From an uncultured Paracoccaceae bacterium (lineage in GTDB: Bacteria; Pseudomonadota; Alphaproteobacteria; Rhodobacterales; Rhodobacteraceae), in contig CANKZJ010000001.1 of NCBI GenBank assembly GCA_947488605.1, forward strand, positions 124,001 to 188,000: a DNA stretch of 64,000 nt, read 5' to 3'. A program made the position numbers and the translations under genes. Positions 42,337 through 50,845 of the stretch are shown piece after piece. Each line of letters opens with the position of its first letter. The stretch's first letter is position 1. The notes beneath the pieces were generated by a model. It ran no database searches. It was not told where the DNA came from and worked only from the letters and a program-made list of their open reading frames with translations.

Positions 42337-42569
42337 TGGCACACCGTCGCCCCGTCAAAAGATCACTGACCTTACGCGGGCATCGCACCAGCGTGTCATT
42401 AGAAGATATCTTTTGGGATGCGTTCCGCAATATCGCCAGTGCAGATGGGCGCACAATAAACGGGCTGGCTGCTGAAATTGATGAAACACGCGGCGATCTC
42501 GGCCTCGCCTCGGCCATTCGGATTTATGTCTTGGAGCGGGCGTTAAAGCGCGATCAATCTTTGGAGTAG
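42336..42569 (+). CDS. Ribbon-helix-helix domain protein
   Basis: 77 residues of the RHH_4 type (sometimes mis-annotated as aryl-sulfate sulfotransferase). The N-terminal RSLTLRGHRTSVSLED strand is followed by helices DIFWDAFRNIASADG and INGLAAEIDETRG, the MetJ/Arc-like dimer fold for DNA binding. It is coupled by TGATG to the DUF4169 gene. The 3' end overlaps the convergent gene below by 16 bp. Its DNA target is unknown. Confidence 0.88.
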   Translation: MAHRRPVKRSLTLRGHRTSVSLEDIFWDAFRNIASADGRTINGLAAEIDETRGDLGLASAIRIYVLERALKRDQSLE

Positions 42570-42793
42570 AGCGCGCCACGCAAGGATGACAGCTGCGCGC
42601 GATCTTCGATCTCAGTCTCGTTCAGCTTTGCAGGCTTTGCGCGATTGCCCGCTTTGACGTTTGAGTCAAAAAGACCCGCCAACTGACGTGCGTTCAGCTG
42701 CTTCTTTGAAACTGGCTTTGTTACTTCTGTCTTCTTACGACCAAAAAGACCGGAAAGGCCTTTCTTGGAAGAACCTGGCAGTGAAATCGTCAT
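42554..42793 (-). CDS. Hypothetical small basic protein
   Basis: 79 residues from the ATG at 42793, which has CGAGG eight bases upstream; the ATG at 42862 adds a dubious leader. The sequence is rich in K, S and N, with GLSGLFGRKK near the start and AQLSSLRGALYSKD at the end. No family is recognised. It is convergent with, and overlaps, the RHH gene by 16 bp. The good ribosome-binding site and unbroken frame favour a real gene, but evidence is limited. Confidence 0.55.
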   Translation of the reverse strand: MTISLPGSSKKGLSGLFGRKKTEVTKPVSKKQLNARQLAGLFDSNVKAGNRAKPAKLNETEIEDRAQLSSLRGALYSKD

Positions 42794-42954
42794 ATCAACC
42801 TCGAAAAAACTTTTTGCCGGATGTGTCCGTGAACTGTCGAAGTTATGGCACGAAAGAGGCACTTACGCAAAGCCTCAATTCAGCAGAGAAGATAGCTCAA
42901 ATGGCTTATCCCATTGTTTTTGTGTATAATTAAGATTCTGGCATGGTTGATTTG

Positions 42955-42993
42955 GGCGATCAAACACCCCAGTAGGTGTTTCTGATTGCGCCT
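42955..42993. terminator. Hairpin downstream of the P450 gene
   Basis: AAACACC/GGTGTTT (42962-42968 with 42975-42981) is a perfect 7-bp stem with a 6-nt loop, extended outward by GCGATC/GATTGC with mismatches. It lies about 50 bp past the P450 stop; the minus-strand side lacks a strong U-run. Confidence 0.5.
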
Positions 42994-43037
42994 TTAATCA
43001 TCAAATTTGCACAAATTATCTGCATTTTGGAAACCGA

Positions 43038-44402
43038 TTAATGCGGGTTTAACACAATACTGAGCCAGATTCCGTCCTTGGCACGCACTGTGAGATGCGC
43101 AACGGGCACCGGCTTGCGGTCTGGAACCAACGAAAACCTATAGGACTTCAGCAGTCTTGCCAGCACCACCACACCTTCGACCTGCGCAAATCCAGCACCC
43201 GAACACATGCGCGATCCGGCGGAAAACGGTATATAAGCGTCACGCGCGCATTTCTGTCCGTTCTCTGTCCCCCACCTGGCAGGATCAAATGCATCGGGCG
43301 CGTCCCACAATCGCTCGTGCCGGTGCAGATGCCATGGGGATAACACCACCTGTGCAGCTCGCCGCAAATCCCGTTTCCGAAAGATCTCTGCCTTGCTTGT
43401 TTCCCGAACCATCATGGGGACCGGTGGATAAAGGCGCAGCGTTTCCTTGAATACATCCTTCGTTGATTTGAGCTGGGAAAGATCGGCAAAGTCACCATCA
43501 AAAATGGCCGCCTCTGCCGAAAGCTTTTCTTGCCACTCAGGGTGCATGGCCAAAAGATAAAGCGCCCATGACAGCGCAGAAGCACTTGTCTCGTGGCCCG
43601 CAAGAAAAAAGATGGCCACCTGATCAACCATCTCGTCAAGATCGAAGGTTTCCCCCGTTTCGGGATCCTTTGTGGTCAGTATCTTGGTTGCCAGGTCGTC
43701 AGGCGCCTGCCCTGCTGCGATCAAAGCCAAACGTCGTTGGGTCATCTGTGTGATCAATCGCCGGATTGTCTTGGCCGCTTGGCGCGTATCGGCGCGAAAC
43801 AAGCGCGGCATCCATGCAGGTCCGCGCACAAATGCGGCTAGGTTCAAGATCGGTTGCGAGCGTTGATAATCTTGGAATGCATGAAACACCTGCTGCGCTG
43901 TCTCATCTTCAATCGGGATTGAGAACAGCGTGCGAAAAATCACGTCAGCCGCGATATGGCTGGTCATTGCTTCGATCTCTTGGGGTTCTCCGTTGGCCTG
44001 CGCGGCAAGTCGCGTGACGCCAGCATCCGCCGCAGCGAGGATCGCCGGGTAAGTATCGCGCAACCGCCCCCCCTCGAATGCCGGATCAATGATGCGCCGC
44101 TGTCGTTTCCATTCAGCCCCATTGGTCAGAAAAACACTGTTCCCCAGCAGGGGTCGCAATCCGGCACCAATGCGATCCGATTTTGGAAAATCATCCGGGC
44201 GGGTCTTAAGCACTTCTTTGATTAATGCAGGATCATTGATCAGGTAGCTGCGAAAAAAGGGCGTGCGAAATTCAGCCATCCATGCACGATAAAGCTTGGC
44301 CGGTTGCGCCGACAAAATGTCCTGCCGAAATAAACGTAAATAACGCCAGAGCGATGTCTTCTCTGGCCGGGACGCTGGTTTCGGTGGCAAGACGTCAGTC
44401 AA
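43038..44402 (-). CDS. Cytochrome P450
   Basis: 454-residue haem-thiolate monooxygenase. All core motifs are present: I-helix oxygen-binding AGHETS at 268-273, ExxR as E320-R323 in KETLRLYPP, and the haem loop FSAGSRMCSG with ligand C400. The length, the PPVPMMVRETSK stretch and the LFRADTRQAAK region recall CYP families acting on fatty acids or terpenoids, but I cannot assign a CYP number or substrate. No ferredoxin or reductase gene is adjacent. The start overlaps the stop of the membrane hydrolase gene by 4 bp (ATGA), so the two should act in one pathway. Confidence 0.93.
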   Translation of the reverse strand: MTDVLPPKPASRPEKTSLWRYLRLFRQDILSAQPAKLYRAWMAEFRTPFFRSYLINDPALIKEVLKTRPDDFPKSDRIGAGLRPLLGNSVFLTNGAEWKRQRRIIDPAFEGGRLRDTYPAILAAADAGVTRLAAQANGEPQEIEAMTSHIAADVIFRTLFSIPIEDETAQQVFHAFQDYQRSQPILNLAAFVRGPAWMPRLFRADTRQAAKTIRRLITQMTQRRLALIAAGQAPDDLATKILTTKDPETGETFDLDEMVDQVAIFFLAGHETSASALSWALYLLAMHPEWQEKLSAEAAIFDGDFADLSQLKSTKDVFKETLRLYPPVPMMVRETSKAEIFRKRDLRRAAQVVLSPWHLHRHERLWDAPDAFDPARWGTENGQKCARDAYIPFSAGSRMCSGAGFAQVEGVVVLARLLKSYRFSLVPDRKPVPVAHLTVRAKDGIWLSIVLNPH

Positions 44403-45676
44403 AGCTGCAACGATGTGTATTTTGAGACCGGAATATCAATGCGTGACCCTGATGGCTTTCGACCGGCATAGCGATCTGCAAGCAAGACTGGCCCTGCTGT
44501 AATTTGAAAATAGTCATAGTCATTGGGCTGATCAAACGCGCAAAGGTACTGGAAATGCAAACGAAAGAACCGCCAACGCAGCGCCTTCCAGCGTTGCGGC
44601 GACAAAGTCTGTGAAAATGCAGCCGAGATGACCAAAGGCCAGCGTTTGCCCGGTGGTGTCACACCGGTGACCGCAACAGGGTCGCACAGGGCAAAACAAC
44701 ACCCATCGCCGGGGGCTGATACATCAACCCATGTGAAATTCTCTTGGGTGGCGAGGTATGCAAGATCGCTGCGCAAGCGACGTGCGCGCGGCAGGAACGA
44801 CACCATCGGCACCACCTGCCCCAGCGACAAAAACGCAAGCTTTGGCCCATTTTCACGTCCTTGCCCGGCACGCAACAGATCAGCAATAACAGACACGGCC
44901 AAATGCGCACCAGACGAATGGCCCACGACCAAAACCTCATCCACGTCGTCTTGCAGGGCTTTGGCGATCCGTGCGCCAAAGACTGTCATGCGCGCTTCCA
45001 GCTCTGGTGGGTTCTCACCGATCAACTGTGCCGAAAAAGCGTAATCATGCATGAGGTAATACGCAAAAAGCTTATGGTCTTTCGATTTGAACCAACGCAG
45101 CATCACAACCACAATCCCAATAAAGACGGCCCACCCAATTGCCCAAGCGATCCAGCTTACGGTTGCGAATACAACACCTTCCGTGAGACCGAACCACTGC
45201 GGAATACTGATCAAAAATCGCTCAAGTCCACCCCCAACAAACGCCCCGACTCCAAGCGCGGCAAAAAGCTGCACCAACAGCATAAACACCGGGTAAAGTG
45301 CGGCAATCACCGGTCCTTTGCGCATCCACATCAAACGGCGCAACGTCCCGGTTCGCAGGTATATCCATGTGGTCAGCAACAGTTGCCAATACGTGCCTGC
45401 AATAGACTGCGCCATGCTTTGGCGCACGATATCTGACCAAACAAGTACATCAATTTCAGACAACACTGGCTGCCCGTCAATCCGCGCTGCAACTGACCAA
45501 CCAAAGGTTTCTTCTGCAGTTTCTGCTTTGACGGCAATCTCATAGCCACTGATTGCGGCTTGGGCAGCCGCTTCCTTGCGATAAAGCTCTCGGTAGCGAC
45601 GCGGCGGCATCGGGTCAAAGCCGGGTATATGAAACACCCGCCGTCTTGTGACCTGCTTTGACTGTCCGTCCATCAC
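44399..45676 (-). CDS. Membrane-anchored alpha/beta-hydrolase-like protein
   Basis: 425 residues that I recognise only at fold level. The nucleophile elbow GHSSG (252-256, S254) follows the strand VDEVLVV, and HIPGFD at 16-20 resembles the oxyanion-loop region of lipase-like enzymes. Two hydrophobic segments, about 122-148 and 168-193, are inserted before the elbow and probably anchor the enzyme in the membrane. A candidate acid-histidine pair lies in the C-terminal third (DVSAPGDGCCFALCDP and later). The substrate is unknown; a lipid or ester that the coupled P450 then oxidises, or the reverse order, is an inference. It is preceded by ccdA on the same strand. Confidence 0.72.
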   Translation of the reverse strand: MMDGQSKQVTRRRVFHIPGFDPMPPRRYRELYRKEAAAQAAISGYEIAVKAETAEETFGWSVAARIDGQPVLSEIDVLVWSDIVRQSMAQSIAGTYWQLLLTTWIYLRTGTLRRLMWMRKGPVIAALYPVFMLLVQLFAALGVGAFVGGGLERFLISIPQWFGLTEGVVFATVSWIAWAIGWAVFIGIVVVMLRWFKSKDHKLFAYYLMHDYAFSAQLIGENPPELEARMTVFGARIAKALQDDVDEVLVVGHSSGAHLAVSVIADLLRAGQGRENGPKLAFLSLGQVVPMVSFLPRARRLRSDLAYLATQENFTWVDVSAPGDGCCFALCDPVAVTGVTPPGKRWPLVISAAFSQTLSPQRWKALRWRFFRLHFQYLCAFDQPNDYDYFQITAGPVLLADRYAGRKPSGSRIDIPVSKYTSLQL

Positions 45677-45733
45677 CGCCCCTTGCTGATGCTTATGCAG
45701 AGGTTACCTGATTATAGCCGAGAGGATAAGTGG

Positions 45734-46489
45734 TTAGCCGATCAAGGCGAGGGCAGGAAACCGCTCAAGCAACCAATAACTGAACGCCGCAAACTGTCCG
45801 GTCATCATCATCAAACCAACGGTCCACAAAAGCAGGCCCGATACCTTTTCGATCCGGTCCATATGACGCTTCATCCACGCCATCACACCTTTGAGACGCG
45901 GAAAGAATGCAGCAACGAGAAGGAAGGGGATACCAAGTCCCAAAGCGTAAACCGCCAAAAGAAGCGTGCCCCGTGTCACATCAGCCTCCGACGCGGCAAG
46001 GCTGAGGATCGCACCAAGGATCGGACCCAGACACGGTGTCCAGCCAAATGCGAAAGCCAAGCCCAGCAAATAAGCACCGAATGCCGACCCACCGCGATCA
46101 CCAGCATCAACGCGCAATTCCCTGTCCAGAAAACCGATGCGGAAGACACCGACAAAATGCGCACCAAGGATCATGATCAAAGCCCCCGCGAAGACCACAA
46201 ACCAGTCCTGCACTTGCAGCAGCATCCGCCCCATCGTCGAGAACGCGAGGCCAAGCAGCAAAAAGATCGTTGAAAGCCCCAAGACAAAGAAAATCGCAGA
46301 GACAAATACACGTTTGCGCGCCGCCTTGGTCTCTTCCAACTCGCTAACCGAAACACCGCCCATATAGGCAAGGTACGGCGGGACAACCGGCAAGACACAC
46401 GGGCTGAGGAACGACAAAATACCCGCCAGCATGGCGATCATCATTGCGGGCAGCAAGGCTGCATCAAAGATCAGGGAGGTGTCGAGCAT
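45734..46489 (-). CDS. ccdA: CcdA-type thiol-disulfide electron transporter (cytochrome c biogenesis)
   Basis: 251-residue inner-membrane protein with six hydrophobic helices, passing reducing equivalents from cytoplasmic thioredoxin to periplasmic thiol proteins such as CcmG. The two redox cysteines are in FLSPCVLPVVPPYLAYMGG (helix 1) and GWTPCLGPILG (helix 4), each followed by the usual proline-rich turn. It lacks the periplasmic domains of full DsbD. It lies divergent from tusA with 105 bp between, and 57 bp upstream of the hydrolase-P450 pair. Confidence 0.93.
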   Translation of the reverse strand: MLDTSLIFDAALLPAMMIAMLAGILSFLSPCVLPVVPPYLAYMGGVSVSELEETKAARKRVFVSAIFFVLGLSTIFLLLGLAFSTMGRMLLQVQDWFVVFAGALIMILGAHFVGVFRIGFLDRELRVDAGDRGGSAFGAYLLGLAFAFGWTPCLGPILGAILSLAASEADVTRGTLLLAVYALGLGIPFLLVAAFFPRLKGVMAWMKRHMDRIEKVSGLLLWTVGLMMMTGQFAAFSYWLLERFPALALIG

Positions 46490-46594
46490 TTCAATTCCTT
46501 CTGCCCCCTACCTAAGCGAGCTTGGGCAATAGGTCACGGCCCCAAAGGTCACAAGTTGGTGGACAAAGTGAAACATCACACCTAGGTCCACGCC

Positions 46595-46822
46595 ATGACT
46601 TATGATGCTGATCTTGATGCCAAAGGGCTGTTGTGTCCCCTGCCCGTGCTAAAAGCGCGCAAACGGATGCAGTCGCTTGCCTCTGGTCAAGTGCTGCGCG
46701 TCTTGGCGGACGATCCAGCAGCGGTGATCGACGTGCCGCATTTCTGCGCCGAGGCGGGACATGAATTGATCGCGACCCAAGACACAACAGACGGCCAGCT
46801 TTATTTCATCAAGAAAGCCTGA
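46595..46822 (+). CDS. tusA: TusA/SirA family sulfur-carrier protein
   Basis: 75 residues with the full family signature, CPLPVLKARK, in which C14 carries the persulfide. TusA hands sulfur from a desulfurase to tRNA thiolation or molybdenum-cofactor pathways. Molybdenum cofactor would fit with NasA, and cysteine desulfurase-like and SufE genes are elsewhere in the window, but no direct link is shown. A second cysteine, in HFCAEAGHE, is not conserved in the classic protein as far as I recall. The 3' end overlaps the convergent SDR gene by 22 bp. Confidence 0.92.
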   Translation: MTYDADLDAKGLLCPLPVLKARKRMQSLASGQVLRVLADDPAAVIDVPHFCAEAGHELIATQDTTDGQLYFIKKA

Positions 46823-47769
46823 TCGAGGATCGCGTCAAAGCTTGCGTCGCCTTCGAACCCGAGCGACCGTGCAAGGCTAGTATCAAAAAGCGTAGGCCAC
46901 GTGCCGACGATGCTCATGATTCTTGGATCAAGCGCCATTTCGATCAATGCAGCGGTCTTACCCCCGGCTCTGGCGCGTAATGCCGCAATCATGTCTGCCA
47001 CTTTGACTTGCAAGCCCGGCACATTGACTGCCCCAAATGCAGGCCAATCATCTGTCGCGACAGATGGCGCGTGCCAAAGCGCCTTTGCGGCTGCATCGGG
47101 GGATGCCACCCACATTGCCATCTCTGGATCAACCGGGCAGATTGCAGGCAATCCCGCCAATGGTTCGCGAATGATCGAAGACGCAAAGGACGAAGCCGCA
47201 GCATTCGGTTTTCCTGGCCGGACCGTCACTGTCGGCAACCGCAAGGTCCGGGCATCGACCCAGCCACGTCTTCGATAATCGGCCATGACCAATTCGGCCA
47301 TCGCCTTGGTCACACCATAGGTGTTCTGAGGTTGAATTTGAGTGGATTCAGTTAATGGCTCCGAAGGGCACCCGCCGTAAACCGCCAGCGATGACGTGCC
47401 AATCACCGGAAGACCCGGCTGAACGACCTGCGCTGCGGCTAGGACCGCTTTTGTGCCATCCAAATTGACGCGCATACCCAGATCATAGTCTGCTTCGGCC
47501 TGCCCACTTACAACGGCTGCAAGGTGGTAGATCAAGGCAACATCATCCGGCATCGCCGCCAAAACGGCATCGGGATCGGCAATATCAATTGAGGTCAACA
47601 TTGCCCTTCGGATCATTGGCGTCGGCGCGCCGGGGACATCCCAAAGGTGCAAGGTCGGATTGGAGAGACGCCGCCCATCAGGCAGCGTCACACCATTTTC
47701 ACTTATGCGTCTGGCAAGTGCCCCGCCAAGGAAACCGCAGCCTCCTGTGATGACGACACTTTCCGACAT
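46801..47769 (-). CDS. NAD-dependent epimerase/dehydratase (extended SDR, DenD-like)
   Basis: 322 residues from the ATG at 47769. Seen: the Rossmann glycine motif GGCGFLG near residue 9, and the catalytic YGVTKAMAE (Y-x3-K) with an upstream serine in IGTSSLAVYGG. The closest group I can name is D-erythronate dehydrogenase (DenD)-like SDRs, with GWVDARTLRLPTVTVRPGKP as a typical stretch, but other sugar epimerases would look similar. The start codon shares its A with the rne stop (TGATG), so translation follows RNase E. The 3' end overlaps tusA. Confidence 0.83.
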   Translation of the reverse strand: MSESVVITGGCGFLGGALARRISENGVTLPDGRRLSNPTLHLWDVPGAPTPMIRRAMLTSIDIADPDAVLAAMPDDVALIYHLAAVVSGQAEADYDLGMRVNLDGTKAVLAAAQVVQPGLPVIGTSSLAVYGGCPSEPLTESTQIQPQNTYGVTKAMAELVMADYRRRGWVDARTLRLPTVTVRPGKPNAAASSFASSIIREPLAGLPAICPVDPEMAMWVASPDAAAKALWHAPSVATDDWPAFGAVNVPGLQVKVADMIAALRARAGGKTAALIEMALDPRIMSIVGTWPTLFDTSLARSLGFEGDASFDAILDQAFLMK

Positions 47770-50429
47770 CAGCGGCCCAGCGACCACCACCCTTTGCGCT
47801 TGGGCTTGTCGGCAGCTGCAGGGTCAGATGCCGCCGCCGGTTCTGGCGTGGCAACAGGCTCTGGCGTCGCAACAGGCTCTACCGGTGCCGCAGGTGCTTC
47901 TACTGCGACCGCAACTGGGGTTGCCTCAACGGGCGCTGCTTCTGCCTTTGGCTTCGCACGACTGCGGCGCTTCGGTTTGGGCTTGTCGTCGGCAGCTGGT
48001 TCTTCGGTAGCCACTGCTACCGCGTCCTCAGCGACTGGCTCTGCTTTTGGCTCCGGCTTCTTGCGGGTCCGCGTACGCTTTTTCGGCGCTGGCTTTTCCT
48101 CGGCGGCAGTGTCGGCCGGTGCCGCTTCGGTTGGTGCGACGTCGGCGGGTGCCGCTTCGGCTTCTGCCGGTGCAGCATCGACCTTCTTGCGGCGTGTGCG
48201 TGTCCGCTTTGGCTTCTCTTCGGTCGCTGGTGCGTCTTCGGTCACGACTGCATCGGCAACTGTCGCTTGTGCAGCAACGTCTTGCTCAGATGCCGTGTCC
48301 GAAGCGCCGTCTGCATTCTCAGACTGCTGTTGGTTATCGCCTTGCTGGTTTTCACCACCATTGCCGCCACCCCGACGCCGCCGACGACGACGACGCTTGC
48401 GCTTAGGCCGATCCTCGCCGTCGCTACTATCGTCGCGTGCCTCGTTTGGCGTCTCTTCCTCATCAGGCGTCTCGACAATTACGGCGTCATCGTCGTCGTC
48501 ATCCATCATCACAGCAGAGCTTACAAATGGAGCCGCATCAGGAACGACGCGCGTAGCCGTCTTGAACTTTTCAATCGCAAAATCTGGCGACACAAGTGTT
48601 GGATCACATTCGATCCGCACGGACATGCCGTAACGTGCCTCGATGTCTGCGATATGCTCGCGCTTGCCGTTCATCAGGAAGTTGGCAATCGAAATCGGTG
48701 CTTTAACCAACACCTCTTTGGATCTGCCGCGCACGCCTTCTTCTTCCAAAGCGCGCAAAATCGAAAGTGCGACGTTGTCATCAGAGCGCAACAAGCCCGT
48801 GCCGTGACAGTGCGAACACATCTGTGTCGTGGCTTCCAACATGCCCGGACGCAGACGCTGGCGCGACATTTCCATCAGACCAAAGCCGGAAATCCGGCCA
48901 ACCTGGATGCGCGCGCGATCTGTCTTCAGCTTGTCTTTGAAACGCTTCTCGACGGCGGCATTGTTCTTACGCTCGTCCATGTCGATGAAGTCGATCACGA
49001 TCAGACCGGCAAGGTCGCGCAAACGCAACTGACGCGCCACTTCATCGGCGGCCTCAAGGTTTGTCTTGGTTGCTGTCTGCTCAATCGAGCCTTCCTTGGT
49101 CGCACGGCCAGAGTTCACGTCAATTGCAACCAGCGCTTCGGTGATCCCGATGACGATGTAGCCGCCCGATGGCAGCTGAACCGTCGGGTTGAACATACCG
49201 TTGAGGTAACCCTCAACCTGGAAACGGGCATAAAGCGGCAACTGTTCGGCGTAGAATTTTACGTTCTTGGCATGGGACGGCATGATCATTTTCATGAAGT
49301 CCTTGGCTGTGCGGTAGCCTGCCTCGCCTGCCACGATCACTTCGTCGATCTCTTTTGAGTAAAGATCACGGATCGAGCGTTTGATAAGATCGCCTTCTTC
49401 GTAGATCTTCGCAGGCGCGGTTGATTTCAGCGTTAGTTCGCGAATTTGCTCCCACATGCGTTGTAGGTATTCATAATCGCGTTTGATCTCAGCCTTCGTG
49501 CGCTGCGACCCGGCTGTGCGAATAATAAGACCCGCGCCCTCAGGCACAGTCATTGAGTTTGCAATTTCTTTCAGCTTCTTACGATCAGGCGCATTGGTGA
49601 TTTTCCGGCTGATGCCACCACCGCGTGCAGTATTTGGCATCAAAACGCAGTATCGGCCGGCAAGCGACAGGTAAGTCGTCAGCGCAGCGCCTTTGTTGCC
49701 GCGCTCTTCTTTGACAACTTGGATCAGAAGAATCTGACGTACGTTGATGACTTCTTGAATTTTATAGCGTTTCGGACGCGGCTTGCGGACTGGGCGCACC
49801 TCGTCTGTGTCGTCTTCTTCGGCAACACTTTCGATGGTGTCATCTTTGGACTTCGGATCAACCATTGGCTGTTCGTCATCGTCGTCATCTTCACCGGCAG
49901 CCGGTGTATCGACAGGCGTTTCAGAAACCAGCTCCATTGGAGAGCTGCCTTCTTCGCTATCGCCCAGGTCAATTGTCTCCATGCCAGCAATATCGCCCGA
50001 GGTTTCATCCTCAGACGTTTCAAGCTCGGCAGTGACGACCGCATCGTCTGTCTCAACTTCAGAGGCCTTGGCCTTACTGCGGCGGCGACGCTTTGGTTTG
50101 GGCTTTTCTTCCTCGGCGTCTGCTTCGGCCTTGAGGCTTTCTGCATAGGCCTTTTCCTCGGCAATCAGGGCTTCGCGATCAGCGACCGGGATCTGATAGT
50201 AATCCGGGTGAATCTCTGAGAACGCAAGAAAACCATGACGATTGCCGCCATAGTCTACAAACGCTGCCTGCAGCGATGGCTCAACCCGTGTTACCTTTGC
50301 GAGGTATATGTTGCCTGCAAGCTGGCGCTTGAACTGGCTTTCAAAATCAAATTCTTCGACTTTGTTTCCGTCGACCACAACAACGCGGGTTTCTTCCGCG
50401 TGCGTGGCGTCTATTAGCATCTTTTTCAT
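47769..50429 (-). CDS. rne: Ribonuclease E/G
   Basis: Endoribonuclease that organises mRNA decay and rRNA/tRNA processing; 886 residues. The S1 RNA-binding domain begins near residue 35 but is split by an acidic/basic insertion of about 130 residues, roughly 95-230 and rich in E, D and K, as in other alphaproteobacterial enzymes. The catalytic core contains the DNase I-like acidic sites in AIDVNSGR and VIDFIDMD and the zinc-link CSHCHG. The C-terminal third is low-complexity: an arginine-rich block, then repeated A, P, E and K, with a terminal KGWWSLGR. The ATG at 50429 is preferred to 50444. A structured leader lies upstream. Confidence 0.96.
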   Translation of the reverse strand: MKKMLIDATHAEETRVVVVDGNKVEEFDFESQFKRQLAGNIYLAKVTRVEPSLQAAFVDYGGNRHGFLAFSEIHPDYYQIPVADREALIAEEKAYAESLKAEADAEEEKPKPKRRRRSKAKASEVETDDAVVTAELETSEDETSGDIAGMETIDLGDSEEGSSPMELVSETPVDTPAAGEDDDDDEQPMVDPKSKDDTIESVAEEDDTDEVRPVRKPRPKRYKIQEVINVRQILLIQVVKEERGNKGAALTTYLSLAGRYCVLMPNTARGGGISRKITNAPDRKKLKEIANSMTVPEGAGLIIRTAGSQRTKAEIKRDYEYLQRMWEQIRELTLKSTAPAKIYEEGDLIKRSIRDLYSKEIDEVIVAGEAGYRTAKDFMKMIMPSHAKNVKFYAEQLPLYARFQVEGYLNGMFNPTVQLPSGGYIVIGITEALVAIDVNSGRATKEGSIEQTATKTNLEAADEVARQLRLRDLAGLIVIDFIDMDERKNNAAVEKRFKDKLKTDRARIQVGRISGFGLMEMSRQRLRPGMLEATTQMCSHCHGTGLLRSDDNVALSILRALEEEGVRGRSKEVLVKAPISIANFLMNGKREHIADIEARYGMSVRIECDPTLVSPDFAIEKFKTATRVVPDAAPFVSSAVMMDDDDDDAVIVETPDEEETPNEARDDSSDGEDRPKRKRRRRRRRRGGGNGGENQQGDNQQQSENADGASDTASEQDVAAQATVADAVVTEDAPATEEKPKRTRTRRKKVDAAPAEAEAAPADVAPTEAAPADTAAEEKPAPKKRTRTRKKPEPKAEPVAEDAVAVATEEPAADDKPKPKRRSRAKPKAEAAPVEATPVAVAVEAPAAPVEPVATPEPVATPEPAAASDPAAADKPKRKGWWSLGR

Positions 50430-50586
50430 TTTGTCCGTTCGCACAAAACCGCGGGGGCGCCCCTGGGGGCGCTGTTGTCCGTGTAATGTGGCTAATTAAG
50501 GCGATCTGCGCGCGGGCAGACACCGGGCCCCTCAGGGCCACTGCGTCTTGCCTCATATTTTGCGCGCGTTGCATCGCGTTTCTGCT

Positions 50587-50625
50587 CCGACCTCGGCAAG
50601 CGAGGCCCGTTCATGGCCCGGTCGG
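50587..50625. other. Structured element in the rne upstream region
   Basis: Outer arms CCGACC/GGTCGG (50587-50592 with 50620-50625) enclose a CCTCG/CGAGG hairpin (50591-50595 with 50601-50605, sharing two bases with the outer arm, so the two are alternatives or stack). A further GCGCCCC/GGGGCGC hairpin lies near 50455-50475. Together with rne autoregulation known in other bacteria, this suggests a folded 5' leader. Confidence 0.4.
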
Positions 50626-50780
50626 CGGTATCGCACGATCCAGGGCGTTGTCCTGATCCCGAAGGATCAAATCAGCTGTCTTGCTTTTGATATATGACCA
50701 AACGCGCAACAGAGAATCTCTATCGGTTGTCATCGCGCAACTGCTGCGCGAGCATCCGTAACCCATACATAAGGGACGAA

Positions 50781-50816
50781 AGGCACTTTGCACAAGTGGT
50801 TGCGTGCAAAGTGCCT
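50781..50816 (-). terminator. Terminator-like 13-bp inverted repeat after dctD
   Basis: AGGCACTTTGCAC and GTGCAAAGTGCCT (50781-50793 with 50804-50816) are perfectly complementary around a 10-nt loop. It starts 30 nt beyond the dctD stop. A short U-rich run (UUUCG) follows on the minus strand. Confidence 0.7.
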
Positions 50817-50845
50817 GATCAGAAACTCAATTTGTTTTGAAACGG

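Larger units (their letters stand above)
50430..50845. other. 416-bp intergenic region between rne and dctD
   Basis: It contains the rne promoter/leader with GC-rich hairpins, a TCGCGCA/TGCGCGA stem at about 50733-50751 and the dctD terminator-like repeat. I see no supported gene in either strand; the short open frames here have no ribosome-binding sites. Confidence 0.5.

Noticed and set aside
47647-48633. 328-codon plus-strand frame rich in Ala, Ser and Gly
   Set aside because: It is the reverse strand of the low-complexity C-terminal tail of RNase E and the start of the SDR; compositional artefact.
48267-49358. 363-codon plus-strand frame inside rne
   Set aside because: It lies antisense to a fully supported RNase E gene and follows its codon periodicity; there is no ribosome-binding site or family feature.
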